From contig CM075760.1 of the NCBI GenBank assembly GCA_037974335.1, forward strand, positions 64,760,860 through 64,824,859: 64,000 bases of DNA, written 5' to 3'. Below are positions 22,095 through 33,250 of this stretch, piece after piece; within the stretch, counting starts at the first letter, position 1, and each line of letters starts with the position of its first letter. This stretch comes from Prionace glauca. Taxonomy: Eukaryota; Chordata; Chondrichthyes; Carcharhiniformes; Carcharhinidae. The position numbers and the translations under genes are program-made. The notes under the pieces were generated by a model, which was not told the origin of the DNA, searched no databases, and saw only the letters and a list, made by a program, of their open reading frames with translations.

Positions 22095-23120
22095 CCGCTA
22101 GTGACTTTGCTGTCTATGCTTCAAGTGGCAAGAGCAATCCAGTTAATTGCAGGCCATGATCCCTACATCAACGGTAGGAAAGTTATTGAAGAGGATACTT
22201 CAAGAAGGATCTGTTCCCATTTGGAAGTAAGTGGACGTATTAGTGAGAGGCAACATGGTTTTGTGAAGGGGAGATCGTGACTCACTAACTTGATCGAGTG
22301 TTTTTGAGGAAGATGATTAACGAGGAGAAGGTAGTGGATGTTATCTACATGGATTTCAGTAAGGTCTTTGACAAGATCCCTCTTAACAGACTAATGCAGA
22401 ACATGAAATCACATGGGATCAGAGGTGAGCTGGCAAGGTCGGTACCAAACTGGCTTGGTCAAAGAAGACAGAGTGTAGCAGTGGGAGGTTGTCTTTTTCT
22501 GAATGATGATTATGACAAGTGGCATTCCTCAGGATCAGAGCTGAGAACTTTCCTTTTTGCAACATTGTGTATGACACAACGGTTGCAAGTTTGTGGATGA
22601 TACAAAAGTTGATGGATTTGCAGATAGCGGTGAGGACCATAAGAGGATGCAGCAAGATATGGATCGATTGGAGACTTGGGCGGAGAGGTGGAAAAACGTA
22701 ATTTGACCTCACTGGAATGGCAGAGGTTGAGAGGTGAACTGATAGAAGTCTACACGATTGTGAGAGGGGTAGACAGAGTGGGTAGTCAGAAGCTTTTTTT
22801 TTCCCAGAGTGGAAGAGTCATTTACTCGGTGGCACAAGTTCAAGGTGCGACGGTCAAGGTTTAAAGGAGATTACGAGGCAGATTTTTTTTTCTACAAAAG
22901 TGGTGGTGGGTGCCTGTAACTCATTGCCGGGGGAAGGAGTGGAAGCGGATACGGTAGTGACTTTTAAGAGGCGTCTTGACAAGTACATGAATAGGATGGG
23001 AACGGAGGAATATGGACCCTGGAAGGGGAAAGATTTTAGTTCAGTTGACGCAGCATGGTCAGTGCAGGCTTCGAGGGCCAAACGGGCCTGTTTCTGTGCT
23101 GTAATTTTCTTTGTTCTTAC
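22095..23120 (+). mobile_element. CR1-type LINE, degenerate
   Basis: Contains RQHGFVKGRS, VIYMDFSKVFDKIP (RT core), WQRLRGELIEVYTIVRGVDR, CNSLPGEGVEADTVVTFKRR and the 3' tail GGGCCAAACGGGCCTGTTTC. Several internal deletions, frameshifts and stops. Confidence 0.85.
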
Positions 23121-23399
23121 TCTAACACCTGAAAAAAAAATGATGAATAATTTTAGCGTTTAATCAATCAAGTCACAAAGTTATTGGAGGCGATGAATGG
23201 CAAAAAGTTCAATGATGTATATTATCCTTACGGTAATATTTACGGGCATAACCTGATATAATAGAATGGGTTTATGTTAATGCTAAAGTAAATTATCTCG
23301 AAACCAATAATATGTGTGCATTGAGAGGCGCGTTCAGGTCTCCACATTTAAACCTTTACATTGATCTTAAAAGAAAACATATACTATGATCATTCCAAT

Positions 23400-23470
23400 G
23401 CGGGTAGGATGGTCTGTCGGAGACTCGGTGCAGACTCAATGGGCCATATGGCCTCCTTCTGCATAGTCAT
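23400..23470 (+). repeat. HE1-like SINE tail fragment
   Basis: Only the 3' tail: CGGTGCAGACTCAATGGGCC and ATGGCCTCCTTCTGCATAG. Confidence 0.7.
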
Positions 23471-23474
23471 AAAG

Positions 23475-24185
23475 AAGAACAAAGAACAACCCAGCACGGG
23501 AAACAGGCCCCTCGGCCCAACGAGCTCGCGCCGCCACATCACCCTACACCTATTCTACCCTGCATATCTATGAATGGAACCCTACTCAGTCAGATTCAGG
23601 GGAGAATAGTGTCAATTTGGTAAAAACCGATTAGCCTGAGAGCACATCTTTGGGGTGTGGGAGGAAACCGGAGCGCCCGGAGGAAACCCACGCAACCATA
23701 GGGAGAATGCGCAAACTCCCACAGACACAGGCCCAAATCCATGTGTCTACACAGCCAGCAGTGCTAGTCACCGAGCTGTTGCGGCGCCCATCTACCGGTC
23801 CAGGATCAAGCACACACACCGACATGAAGTACTAGGCCACTCCTGGAACTTCCAAGAGCAGCCCACGCATGACCCGCCGTGTGAATGCCCCTCGTTTGAC
23901 ACGAGGTGGACCTCCACCTGTGGAATAAAGACAAAAATATTAATCTTACAGCCTGCCTTTCCGGTGTCTCCTGAGGTTTAACCCTATTTAATAGCCCCTA
24001 CCATATCCCTCCATTCTCGTTTCACTCATGTGCCTATCTAACTGCATCTTAAACGAGTCCAACGTTCCTGCCTCCACCACCCTACTCGGTAGCGCGTTCC
24101 AGACCCCCACAACTCATGTCTGCCTCTCCATTATTTCCAACTTCCAATACTTCCCTGAACCTCAACACCTCATCTAGGCTGTAAA
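23475..24185 (-). mobile_element. CR1 LINE 3' end whose 3' UTR contains a SINE body
   Basis: On the minus strand the end of the LINE coding region (24030-24185) is followed by a roughly 450-base 3' UTR. The last 250 bases of that UTR match the body and tail of the HE1-like SINE without its tRNA head. It is the same composite as 47275-47865 and 48335-48890. Confidence 0.75.
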
Positions 24186-24282
24186 TTCTCTTCTTTGCGT
24201 GTAAAAAAGTGTTGGATTGAACAGGGTGAGGTGAAGCTGTTTGTTTAGTGACTGTAATTGATGTGAGTCTCCATGGATCTGA

Positions 24283-24690
24283 TTGGTGTGCCTGGAGGGA
24301 TTTCCCCCTTCGAATAATAAGGGATTCCGTTCAATGTGTTGTCCCATTGAGTCAGCGGGAGCGACAACTCCAACACTAACAGCGATCAGCGGCTGTGGAG
24401 ACAGAGGGAGGGAGAGGAGAGATCAGAATCTGGGAGCAATGGCCCAGAATGTTCCAACAGTGGATCAGAATCTGGGGACAATGACCCAGAGTATTCCAAC
24501 AATTGATCGGAATCTGGGAACAATGACCCAGAGTGTTCCAACAATTGATCGGAATCTGGGAACAATGACCCAGAGTATTCCAACAATTGATCGGAATCTG
24601 GGAACAATGACCCAGAGTGTTCCAACAATTGATCGGAATCTGGGAACAATGACCCAGAGTGTTCCAACAATTGATCGGAATCTGGGAACA
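24283..24690 (+). repeat. 42-bp tandem repeat in frame with receptor exon 1
   Basis: Six to seven units from about 24422 to 24690. Each encodes fourteen residues of the type NLGTMTQSIPTIDR. No stop separates them from the receptor start at 24691. Units differ by few bases, alternating S-I and S-V. An ATG at 24283 opens the frame, so the repeat could be translated as an N-terminal extension or could be 5' UTR. Confidence 0.85.
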
Positions 24691-25839
24691 ATGGATTGGA
24701 AGTTTCCATTCATGCACGAGGGAATACACTATTGGATTTATTTGTTTACCTTAGATAATTGGATGATGCCATTAGATGTTCGGATTGAATGTCTACTGAA
24801 GGTGATTCAGTTCGTTTACTATCCCACCTTGGCGATTATTGGAGTACCGGGTAAGTCCCTGTCTGGAATTGTAACAGTCCGACTGCCACTGAAATCGGAG
24901 CAGGCAGGGGTCAGAGCATGGGAAGGTCTGTTGAACACGGGTAGGATTTTGCAGTTTTCGGAAAAGTGAGGCTGTGAAGTTCTGTCCCCAGTTCCTAATT
25001 CTAGAAAGGCTGTTTAACTGTATTGATTTCCTTGTCATTTACTGTACTGGGTTTGCTGCTCTTGTTGTTTCTGTTGAATCCCTATATCCAGTTATTAATT
25101 CTTTCAGCCGCTGACAATTGTCTCAGGGCCTATGGGCTAGGGTGTCTTCTGTGTGTTGTGACTATCCATAGACATGTGACCTAACACTAATCCTTTGTGA
25201 GAAAAATATAAAGCAGAATGGTTTTTTACCATCTACATGTAACGCCAGCTCACTGCCAATTGCCCACCCAGTCACCACGCTGCAGAATGCATTTTATTGA
25301 TCATGTTTGCACAGCAGGATCTCAAGAGAAAACATGTTTCGTATTGAAATTCATTCATCAATGTCACAAGTATGCAAACATTAACACTGCAATGAAGTTG
25401 CTATAAAAATCCCCGAGTTTCCACGCTCCGGCACCTGTTCAGGTACACTGAGGGAGTATTTAGCCCGGCCAATGCATCAAACCATCACAACTTTCAGATT
25501 TTTGGGGGAAACCGGAGCACCTGGAGGAAACCCACGCAGACACAGTGAGAACGAGTAGACTCTGCACACTCAGTAGCCAAGCCTGAAATTGAACCAGGGA
25601 GCCTAGTGCTATGAGGCAACAACACTGTCCCATGCACCACCACAAACTTTCCTGGAGTCACAGAAACACTAACATACATGTATTAATAGAAACATTTACT
25701 GATAGAAGCAATCAGATTTAGACACTTACTCCCACTCTCACACAAATTCAGAAGCCAAAATTGTTGTAAGCCTCCGGAATAACACACACTTAAGAGCACT
25801 CATCAGGTACTCTGGTGCTCACACACACACACACACACA

Positions 25840-25876
<37 letters not shown>

Positions 25877-27713
25877 ATGCATAGGAATAATGGTGTTAAT
25901 GGCTGAGCTGTCGTTGAAAAACATGAGTCGGCGTTACAGGGTTGACTGTAATGTCAGAGAGATGGGATTTTGGACCTGTTGTGGATGTAGTGAACTGTAG
26001 TGGATCCAGGAAATCTGGGAAGCCGGAACTGATTCATGCCATGACTAACCTTTTCATGCATTTCATAATATTGGATGTCGGAGTCACAGGATGAGAGTCA
26101 TTAGGCAGCTTGCTTGGTTTTTCATTTGCTACTGGCCTTTGTTTGAGTTTTTACCTGGTGCATATATTGACAACATTCCTGCCATGAGAGGATTCATGGA
26201 GATGTAAATCTAATAGAGATTCTGCGCTTCAGGGCATCAGGATCTCCCTCTGCCAATTGTTGTATTGTCCAGAGGAAAGGGTCAAACCAACACTGTTTGG
26301 TACCAGCTCTGTTGCGGGAGTTGTCAGTGAGCTGTCTGAGAGACAACAGATTACCACCTACAGGACTCCACTCCGCATCTTCTGTTAGGGTTTACTGCCT
26401 CATCCTTCTTACCCTCCAAATCCTTCACCTATTTACCTGTAGCTGAGTAAGGATTAACGTTGAGGACTCCCTGGAAAGCTCTTTCCCAAATGTTAACGTT
26501 GTGTCACTACCAAAGAGCAGTACGGTGGCATAGTGGTTAGTACTGCTGACTCACAGCATCAGAAACCTGGGTTCAGTTCCATTTTTGGGTCATTGTCTGT
26601 GTTGAGTTTGTACATTCTCTCTGTGTCTGAACAGGTTTACTCCAGATGCTCTACTTTCCCCTCACACTCCGAAAGACGTACTGGCTTAAAAAATGTATTC
26701 CAATTGTTGTGATAATGTACTTTTTAAAAAAAACATCGGAAGTCTAAATGGAAATTCCTTCCATTGAATCATATCTAATTTTATTCTGTATTTCCTTCCT
26801 GACAGTGAACATAATCACAATTGTGACACTGAGGAGCAGAAACTGTGGTCTGTCCAAATGTGTCACTCATTACCTGGTGGCGATGTCAGTGGGGGATCTG
26901 CTGGTCATTATCCTCGACCTGATAATGAGACACATTCCCATTGTTTATGAGGAACACTTTCATTTCCTGTACTCGTTCCCCGTGTGTAACATCCATGCCG
27001 TCCTGCTTTATGGAGCCACTGACTGTTCTGTCTGGTTCACCGTCACTTTCACCATTGATCGATTTGTGGCCATTTGTTGTCCGAAGCTGAGAAGTAAATA
27101 TTGCACTGAGAAATCGGCGTCTGTGGTTCTGGGAACAGTGACAGTGCTGAGCTGTTTAAAGAACATTATCTGGTATTTTATGTTATTAAATACATATCAG
27201 CTGCGGAACCTCCCCTGGTTTTGTCACATCACAGCTGATGTTATGTACTCTCTGGTCTGGGGAACAATCGAGTTCCTCCATTACATTCTAAACCCGTGTG
27301 CCCCATTCGTCCTGATTCTGCTGCTGAATGCTCTCACCGTCAGACACATTTTAGTGAGCAGCAGAGCCCGCAGGAGACTCCGGGCTCACCGCAGCGGTGA
27401 GAATCCAAAAGACCCAGAGTTGGAGAGTCGAAGGAAATCCATCATTTTCCTATTTGTTATCTCAGCCAATTTCATTATCTTATGGTCAATATTCATAGTT
27501 TATTCAGCATGGAATCGCATGCATGATTTGGGGCTTAAATATAGATTAGAATTTTATGTTATGGAATTGGGCTTCATGCTGCAACTCACAAGTTGCTGTA
27601 CAAATACTGCTATTTACGCTGTGACACAAACTCAGTTCAGGCAGCAGCTAAAAAATGTACTGAAATATCCCCTTACTGCAATTTTCCACTCAATACAGCC
27701 TGAGAGGAAATGA
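24691..27713 (+). CDS. GPR139-like class A GPCR, two exons, apparently intact
   Basis: Predicted 355-residue receptor if translation starts at 24691. Exon 1 (to 24850) contains MHEGIHYW, then FVYYPTLAIIGVP, and ends one base into a codon before GTAAGT. Exon 2 (26806-27713) follows CTTCCTGACAG. The join reads G-V-P-V-N. Then come NCGLSKCVTHYLVAMSVGDL (TM2), CNIHAVLL (TM3 cysteine), TIDRFVAICC in place of D-R-Y, LLNALTVRHILVSSRARRRL (TM5 and third loop), SIIFLFVISANFIILW (TM6) and TNTAIYAVTQ in TM7, where NPxxY is degraded. Starts at 24712 or 24283 would give 348 or 491 residues. The 1955-base intron holds two SINEs and a CA tract. No lesions in the frame. Ligand and coupling unknown; GPR139/142 kinship inferred. 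Confidence 0.9.
25345..25645 (-). repeat. HE1-like SINE in receptor intron
   Basis: Minus orientation with the TTAACACTGCAATGAAGTTG end at left and the tRNA-like head at right. Lies in the intron of the 24.7 kb receptor. Confidence 0.8.
25818..25877 (+). repeat. (CA)n microsatellite
   Basis: About 60 bases of CA with two CAGACA interruptions, in the receptor intron. Confidence 0.95.
26517..26690 (+). repeat. HE1-like SINE, truncated
   Basis: Head TACGGTGGCATAGTGGTTAG and body; ends about 115 bases before the exon 2 acceptor of the receptor. Confidence 0.8.
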
Positions 27714-27779
27714 CAAAAACAAGACCTCTGAATCTTCCTATTGGGCATTCAAACTGTAAATCACCAAACAGCCTCACAG

Positions 27780-28500
27780 AGATAGAAAGACTGACAGATA
27801 GATAGACAGGACAATGTTAGCAACAGTGAGATTATTAGACAGAGAGTGGCAAAGAGAGGGAAAGGCACGAAGACTTGGAGAGCAAAGAATTTCAAAGAGT
27901 TTCTAACAGGTAAGGAAACAATGAGATAGAAGAGAGACAAAGACAGAGTCTCACAGAATGTGAAAGACAGAAATAGTGAGGAAAATGGCGAGAGAGATAA
28001 ACAGGGAATGAGAAAGACAGAAATAATGAGGAAAATGGCGAGAGAGATATACAGGGAATGAGAAAGGGCGATAGAGGAAGACAGATTGGAGTTTGTAACA
28101 CGAGAGGGAGAGGGAGACAAGGGGGTGGGGGAACGGGAGGCAAATGTAATGCAGAAGGAAATAGCCAGAGACAGATAGAAACAGAGATATCGAGACATAG
28201 AGCAGGAGTGAATGGGAAAGAGTGGGACTGAAAAAGCACAATGGACAAAGCAAGAGCAAAAGTCAGAGTGAGGTGGGTGGGGGGGGGGGGCAGAGAGACA
28301 AATAAATTCAAGAGGGACAGGGAGTGGGAGTAGGAGAGTGACACTGAGGGGGAGTGGCAGGAGCGACAGAGGGAGAGTGGGGGAGAGGCGGAGAGACAGC
28401 AAAAGACAGAGTGAAACATCGAGAGAGACAGAGGCACAGAGAGACATAGAGAAAGAATGATAGAGAGAGAGCCACAAGAAACATAGAAAAAGGTAGAGAG
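27780..28500. repeat. GA-rich low-complexity tract with a 50-bp duplication
   Basis: Purine-rich DNA downstream of the receptor. A 50-base unit (GAAAGACAGAAATAATGAGG... ) is repeated at 27962 and 28012. A run of about 11 G lies near 28280. Long minus-strand frames here (Leu/Ser/Pro-rich) are compositional. Confidence 0.85.
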
Positions 28501-28699
28501 ATATATCTAAGGACTTCAACAGTAACCATCAGGTGGAGCTTTGGAATATGAGCTCCCTGATTGAGGCAGTTAATGCTGTCCAATCCGGGAGCCCGGCAGA
28601 CATGCATAGTATGGTGTGTCTGGGTTACCGGAATTCAGGATGTGTACACTCAGGTGTGGATGTGATGGACTGTAGGTTTTATCACTTGAGTATTAATGC
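28501..28699. other. No recognised feature
   Basis: Short unassigned stretch. Confidence 0.3.
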
Positions 28700-28850
28700 A
28701 ACAACTCAGCTAATGTTCTGGGCACATGGATTCCGATCACGTCACCGCAGATGGTGGAACTTAAGTAAATATATCTGGAGTTTAGAATTCATTAGTGACC
28801 ATAAAAACATTGTCCATTTTCAGAAAGACCCATCTGGTTTATCAATGTCA
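28700..28850 (-). repeat. Second SINE family fragment
   Basis: Antisense piece: TTCATTAGTGACCATAAAAA and AAAGACCCATCTGGTT, as in the other copies. Confidence 0.55.
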
Positions 28851-28851
28851 T

Positions 28852-29045
28852 GATGTGGATATGCTGGCGCTGGACTGGGGTAGACACAGTAAAAAGTCTG
28901 ACAACACCAGGTTTAAGTCCAATCGATTTATGTGATAGGAAATTCACTAGCTTTCGAGGTTACCCTCTTCGTCAGGCGAATGTTCGTCACCAGAACTCTC
29001 CATTCACCTGACGAAGAGGGTAACCTCGAAAGCTAGTGAAACGCT
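28852..29045. mobile_element. Penelope-type ends in inverted arrangement
   Basis: A minus-strand terminal segment (28852-28982, ending GATGTGGATATGCTGGC in the opposite sense) meets a plus-strand piece (29001-29045). Together they make a near-perfect hairpin with 40-base arms. Each arm carries a hammerhead-like motif (28952-28975 minus, 29008-29031 plus). Confidence 0.65.
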
Positions 29046-29049
29046 GCAT

Positions 29050-30089
29050 TGCAACAAATTGAACAGAATTTGACACGTTAGGACAGTGCCCATATTCCCC
29101 ATCATCCAAAGGTCTGGCAGAAAGTGCGGCCCAAACAGTAAAAAGAGGTTCAAAAAACTATCCCACGGCCTCCTTTGACACCAACCTATCCAGATTGCTC
29201 TTCAATTACAGGACAACATCCCCCCAATCACCACTCCCCTCCCCTCTTCAACAAATGGAATAGCACAAGCAGAGTTCCTCATGATCACTCTTCCCAAAGT
29301 CTAATTTTCTGAGGGGGGAAGCTGACACCCAGAGCCGTTTCCATCAACTGGGACAGGCTGTTAAAGGCAGTTGTTAGGCTATTAGTTAAGAATCATGGCA
29401 ATGGATAGGCTGGTTATGAGACACGTTCAGGTCAGGAACAGGGCCAGATTCCTATCAAGTCCACTTGGGAGATACCATCCTATGGGAATGTTTCAAACAT
29501 CTACAAACCGGGAAACACCAAGACATGCAGGGAAAATCAATTCCCGGCACACCCGGAACTTTGGAAAGAGTTCCAGATGCTCTGGCTCCTGCTCTCCATC
29601 TCCACCAGTGAGAAACTGGGAGTCTGAAATGGACAGGGCGGGTTTAGCCTCTCGGCCACATTGTCTCCCAATAAAGGGAACTTGGGCCACAACGCTCATG
29701 GTGGAAGAGGCGAGCTCCGGTCTGCTGAACCCCACTCACCTCCGAGGCTGAGCAGGAGGAACCAGACCCAGCAGTGAAATTTCAAAGAAAGGCTTCCAAG
29801 CCGGTCAGCCCTCGGCGGTTACTCAGACCGAGAGGGGGAGGGGTGTAATAACTTAAAATTGATTCATGAGTTGGACATAACCAAGTATGAACTTCGGAAC
29901 TGAGGCCTGTGAAATCTGCCTATTGAGGGATCTCCACAGACTGTAAGTTGCAGAGAGTGAAACGCTGAGAGTTGGGGAAAGTGTGGGAGTTTAGGGAAGT
30001 GGGTGGAGAGGTGTTGCTGTGTCTTGTGTCCCTTACTACCCCGTCCATACTGCCATGTCCAGTTGGGTAGGTGTCTATCAGGTATTACA
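29050..30089 (+). mobile_element. Ty3/Gypsy-like LTR retroelement fossil: end of pol, polypurine tract, 3' LTR
   Basis: Broken remnant. 29060-29760 resembles the C-terminal part of a Ty3/Gypsy integrase, including a GPDSYQVHLGD-like segment. A polypurine tract at about 29831-29843 precedes a putative 3' LTR, 29844-30089 (246 bases), with termini TGTAATA and TATTACA that are exact inverted copies. No 5' LTR, gag, protease or reverse transcriptase seen. It looks old, with several breaks in the coding part. Confidence 0.65.
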
Positions 30090-30234
30090 GTTCAGAAAGT
30101 GACTTGGAACCAACAGAAGCAGCTGATTCGTGAATAAGTCCTTGGAAGGAAAACTGAGGAAATTTTCTGAGTAGCTCCTACTGATGTCATAACTTCAGGA
30201 CGGATTCCTCCTGTTGTTCATGTTCTAGGTACGA
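30090..30234. other. No recognised feature
   Basis: Short gap after the LTR. Confidence 0.3.
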
Positions 30235-30380
30235 ATCCGCTCACTGCAGCTGATGGAATTTGAATCAAATAAAAATTGTCTGGAAATAAAAATCTACTGA
30301 TGACCATAAAACCATATTTGATTGTCGAAAGGACCAATTTCTTTCACTGATGTCCTTTAGGGAAGGAAATCTACCAGGGA
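30235..30380 (-). repeat. Second SINE family fragment
   Basis: Antisense copy with GATGGAATTTGAATCAAATA and TGTCCTTTAGGGAAGGAAAT. Confidence 0.65.
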
Positions 30381-30479
30381 GAGGGGAATAAAGCAAAGGT
30401 GAATTAGCTGAAGTGGAACTAGAGAAGGGCCAGTAAAACTCAGAGAAAGGACAGAAATAGTGTGGCTGTAATTAAAGGG

Positions 30480-32360
30480 GGTCCGGCAGGCTGAAGTGCA
30501 TTTGTTTCAATACAAAAAGTGTAACAGGTAAGGCTGATGGACTTGGAGCTTGGATTCGTTCTTGGAACTGTGATGTTGCTGCTATAACAGAGACTTGGTT
30601 AAGGAAAGGAGAGGAATGACAGCTTAACGTACAAGAATGCCGATGATTCAAGCAGGATAGAAAATGATGTTACAGGGGAGGGACATTTTCAAGACTGGTA
30701 AGGAGAATATTGCAGCAGTACTGCAGGAGGACTGAACCCAATGTAGTTCGCATGGCTTATACAGCGAGGCAGTATGGGTAGAGTGCGGGAATAGGAAGGG
30801 TGTACTGACAAGATTCGGCATTTTCTATTGGCCTCCCAACAACTAGCGGGAGATTGAGAAAGAGATATGAATGAGAATTTGGCAAGATGCAAAAGTAACA
30901 GGGTTGTTGTGGTGGGAGAGTTAACTTCCTCAAAATTGACAGGGACTCATTTTGTGCTCAGTGTGTGGATGGGGCAGTGTTTGTAAGGATAATCCAGGAG
31001 GGCTTCCCGAAACATTATATAGATAGTCCAACTAGGGAAGCGGCTGAACTGGACCTGGTAATAGGGAATCAGCCTGGACAGATGGTCGACATTTCAGTGG
31101 GGGAGCAGTTGGGGAACAGAGGGCACAACTCAGTAAGTGTTAAGGTACGGACAGAGAAAAGTAAGTGTAATACTCAAGTGAAGACACTAAACTAGGGGAT
31201 GACTAATTATAACAATATTAGGCAGAAACGGAAGAATATAGATTGGGGCAAATATTTGAGGACAAATCAACATCTGGCACATGGGAGGCTTTCAAGTTCA
31301 AGTTGATAGGAATTCCGGATTGGCACATTCCAATGAGAATGAAGGGTAGGTATGGCAAATTTCGGGAACATTGTAAAATGAGAAAAATTATGAGCCTCGT
31401 CAAAGTGGGGAAAAAAAAGATTTTTTCTAGCCTTTGAAGACACAAAACAATTCTGAAATACAAGGAAAGTAAAACGAAACTTAAGCAAAGAGTAAAGAGG
31501 GCGAAAAGGGGTCACGAGAATTAATTTACTGAAGGATGGAAGAAAATCCGAAGGCGTTTTACACATATATAAAGGGCAAATGTTTAGCCAGGGAGGGGGT
31601 TGACACACCCGAGGACAGGTGAGGGATTCTATGCGCGGATCCAGGGAAATGACGAGGTATTGAATACTTCACATCAGTATTCACTAAAGAGAAGTACTTA
31701 GTGCATGATGAGTCTGGGAAAGGATGCACAGAGAGTTTGAGTCATGTTGAGATCAAAAAGGAGGAGATATTGGGGTTCTTGAGAAACATTACGGTAGACA
31801 AGTCCCCAGGGACTGATGTGATATACCACAGAATAATGCGAGAGGCCAGGAGGAAATTGCTGGGGTCTTGAGAGAAATCTTTGTATCATCACTGGCTATA
31901 GCGGAAGTACGAGGATTGGAGAAGAGCTGATTTTTGTTTAGGAAGAATAGCTACCATAATCCAGGTAAGCACAGGCCAATGAGCCTTACGCCAGTGGTCA
32001 GGAAATTATCGAAGAGAATTCTTCGAGAGAGGATTTAATTCCTCTTTGAAATAAGTGGATATGTTAGTGAAAGGCAACATTTTTTTTGAAGACCAGATCG
32101 TGTCTGACTAACATGATCAAGTTTATTTTTGAGGAAGTGATGAAGATGATTGATGACGGTAGAGCAGTGGATATTGTCTACATGGACACCAGTAAACCCT
32201 CTGACAAGGTCCCTTATGGCAGAGTGGTACAGAATTTGCAGTAAAATGAGATCAGAGGTGAGATGATTAGGTGGATGGAGAGCTGGCTCAGTCATAGAAA
32301 ACAGAGTGTAGCTGTGCAAGTGTGCGTTTCTGAATGGAGTGTTGTGGCTCAGGGATCAGT
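30480..32360 (+). mobile_element. CR1-type LINE, long but degenerate, interrupted at right
   Basis: Covers part of the endonuclease domain (EAAELDLVIGNQPGQ near 31050), the linker, and the reverse transcriptase (VYMD-type core near 32180). The most 5'-extended LINE in the window. Stops and frameshifts throughout. It ends where the minus-strand LINE at 32361 begins, in the middle of the motif that precedes FADD. Confidence 0.85.
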
Positions 32361-33172
32361 TAGACATAGAACATAGAACATAGAACATTACAGCACAAAC
32401 AGGCCCTTCGGCCCTCGAGTTGCGCCGATCACATCAACCCCACCAATCTATAGACCTATCTATAACCCCCAATCCCATTAAACCCCATATACTCATCCAG
32501 AAGTCTTTTAAAAGACCCCAGCGAGTTCACCTCCACCACCGATGACGGCAGCCGATTCCATTCACTCACCACCCTCTGAGTGAAAAACTTACCCCTAACA
32601 TCACCTCTGTACTTCCCTCCCCGCACCTTAAATCTGTGTCCTCTCGTAGCGACCATTTCAATCCGGGGAAATAGCCTCTGAGAGTCCACCCTATCTATTC
32701 CTCTCAACATTTTATAAACCTCTATCAGGTCGCCTCTCAACCTTCGCCTCTCTAGGGAAAAGAGTCCCAGCTCCCTCAACCTATCTTCATAAGGCATGCC
32801 TCCCAGTCCAGGCAACATCCTTGTAAATCTCCTCTGTACCCTTTCAATAGCTTCTACGTCTTTCCTATAGTGAGGCGACCAGAACTGCGCACAGTACTCC
32901 AAATGAGGCATGACAAGGGTCCTGTAAAGTAGCAGCATTACCTCCCGATTCCTAAACTCAATCCCTCGATTAATGAAGGCCAGTACACCATACGCCTTCT
33001 TGACCACCTCTTCCACCTGTGAGGCCGATTTAAGAATCCTGTGGACCCGGACCCCGAGATCCTTCTGCTCTTCAACGCTACTAAGACCCCTGCCCTTAAT
33101 AGTGTACTCGTTCATCCCGTCGGTTCTGCCGAAATGGACGACTACACATTTATCCGCGTTGAAGTCCATCTG
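32361..33172 (-). mobile_element. CR1 LINE (subfamily A) inserted into the preceding LINE
   Basis: Minus-strand frame runs cleanly from KCVVVHFGRTDGMNEYTIKG through VRPH-type and RRLRGDLIEVYKMLRGIDR to SEWNRLPSSVVEVNSLGSFK, then a 3' end with ACATAGAACATAGAACA. Very similar to 16486-17237 but without an insertion. 5'-truncated at 33172. Confidence 0.92.
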
Positions 33173-33250
33173 CCTTTGCTGTTTGTCATAGATAAATAGA
33201 TGATTCTGGAACCTTTGCTGTTTGTCATAGATATATAGATGATTAGAAGG
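33173..33250 (+). repeat. 39-bp direct repeat at LINE 5' junction
   Basis: CCTTTGCTGTTTGTCATAGA begins at 33173 and again at 33212, each followed by A(A/T)ATAGATGATT. It abuts the truncated 5' end of the subfamily A LINE. Confidence 0.85.

Noticed and set aside
24376-24729. Three minus-strand frames with 14-residue repeats
   Set aside because: Shadows of the 42-bp repeat; the plus frame alone continues into a receptor exon.
27761-28519. 252-residue Leu/Ser-rich minus-strand frame resembling a membrane protein
   Set aside because: The sequence is a low-complexity GA tract; no start context, no conserved family, and frames in parallel are equally open.
29395-29751. 118-residue open frame as a host protein
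   Set aside because: It lies in an alternate frame of the Ty3/Gypsy fossil and has no independent support.
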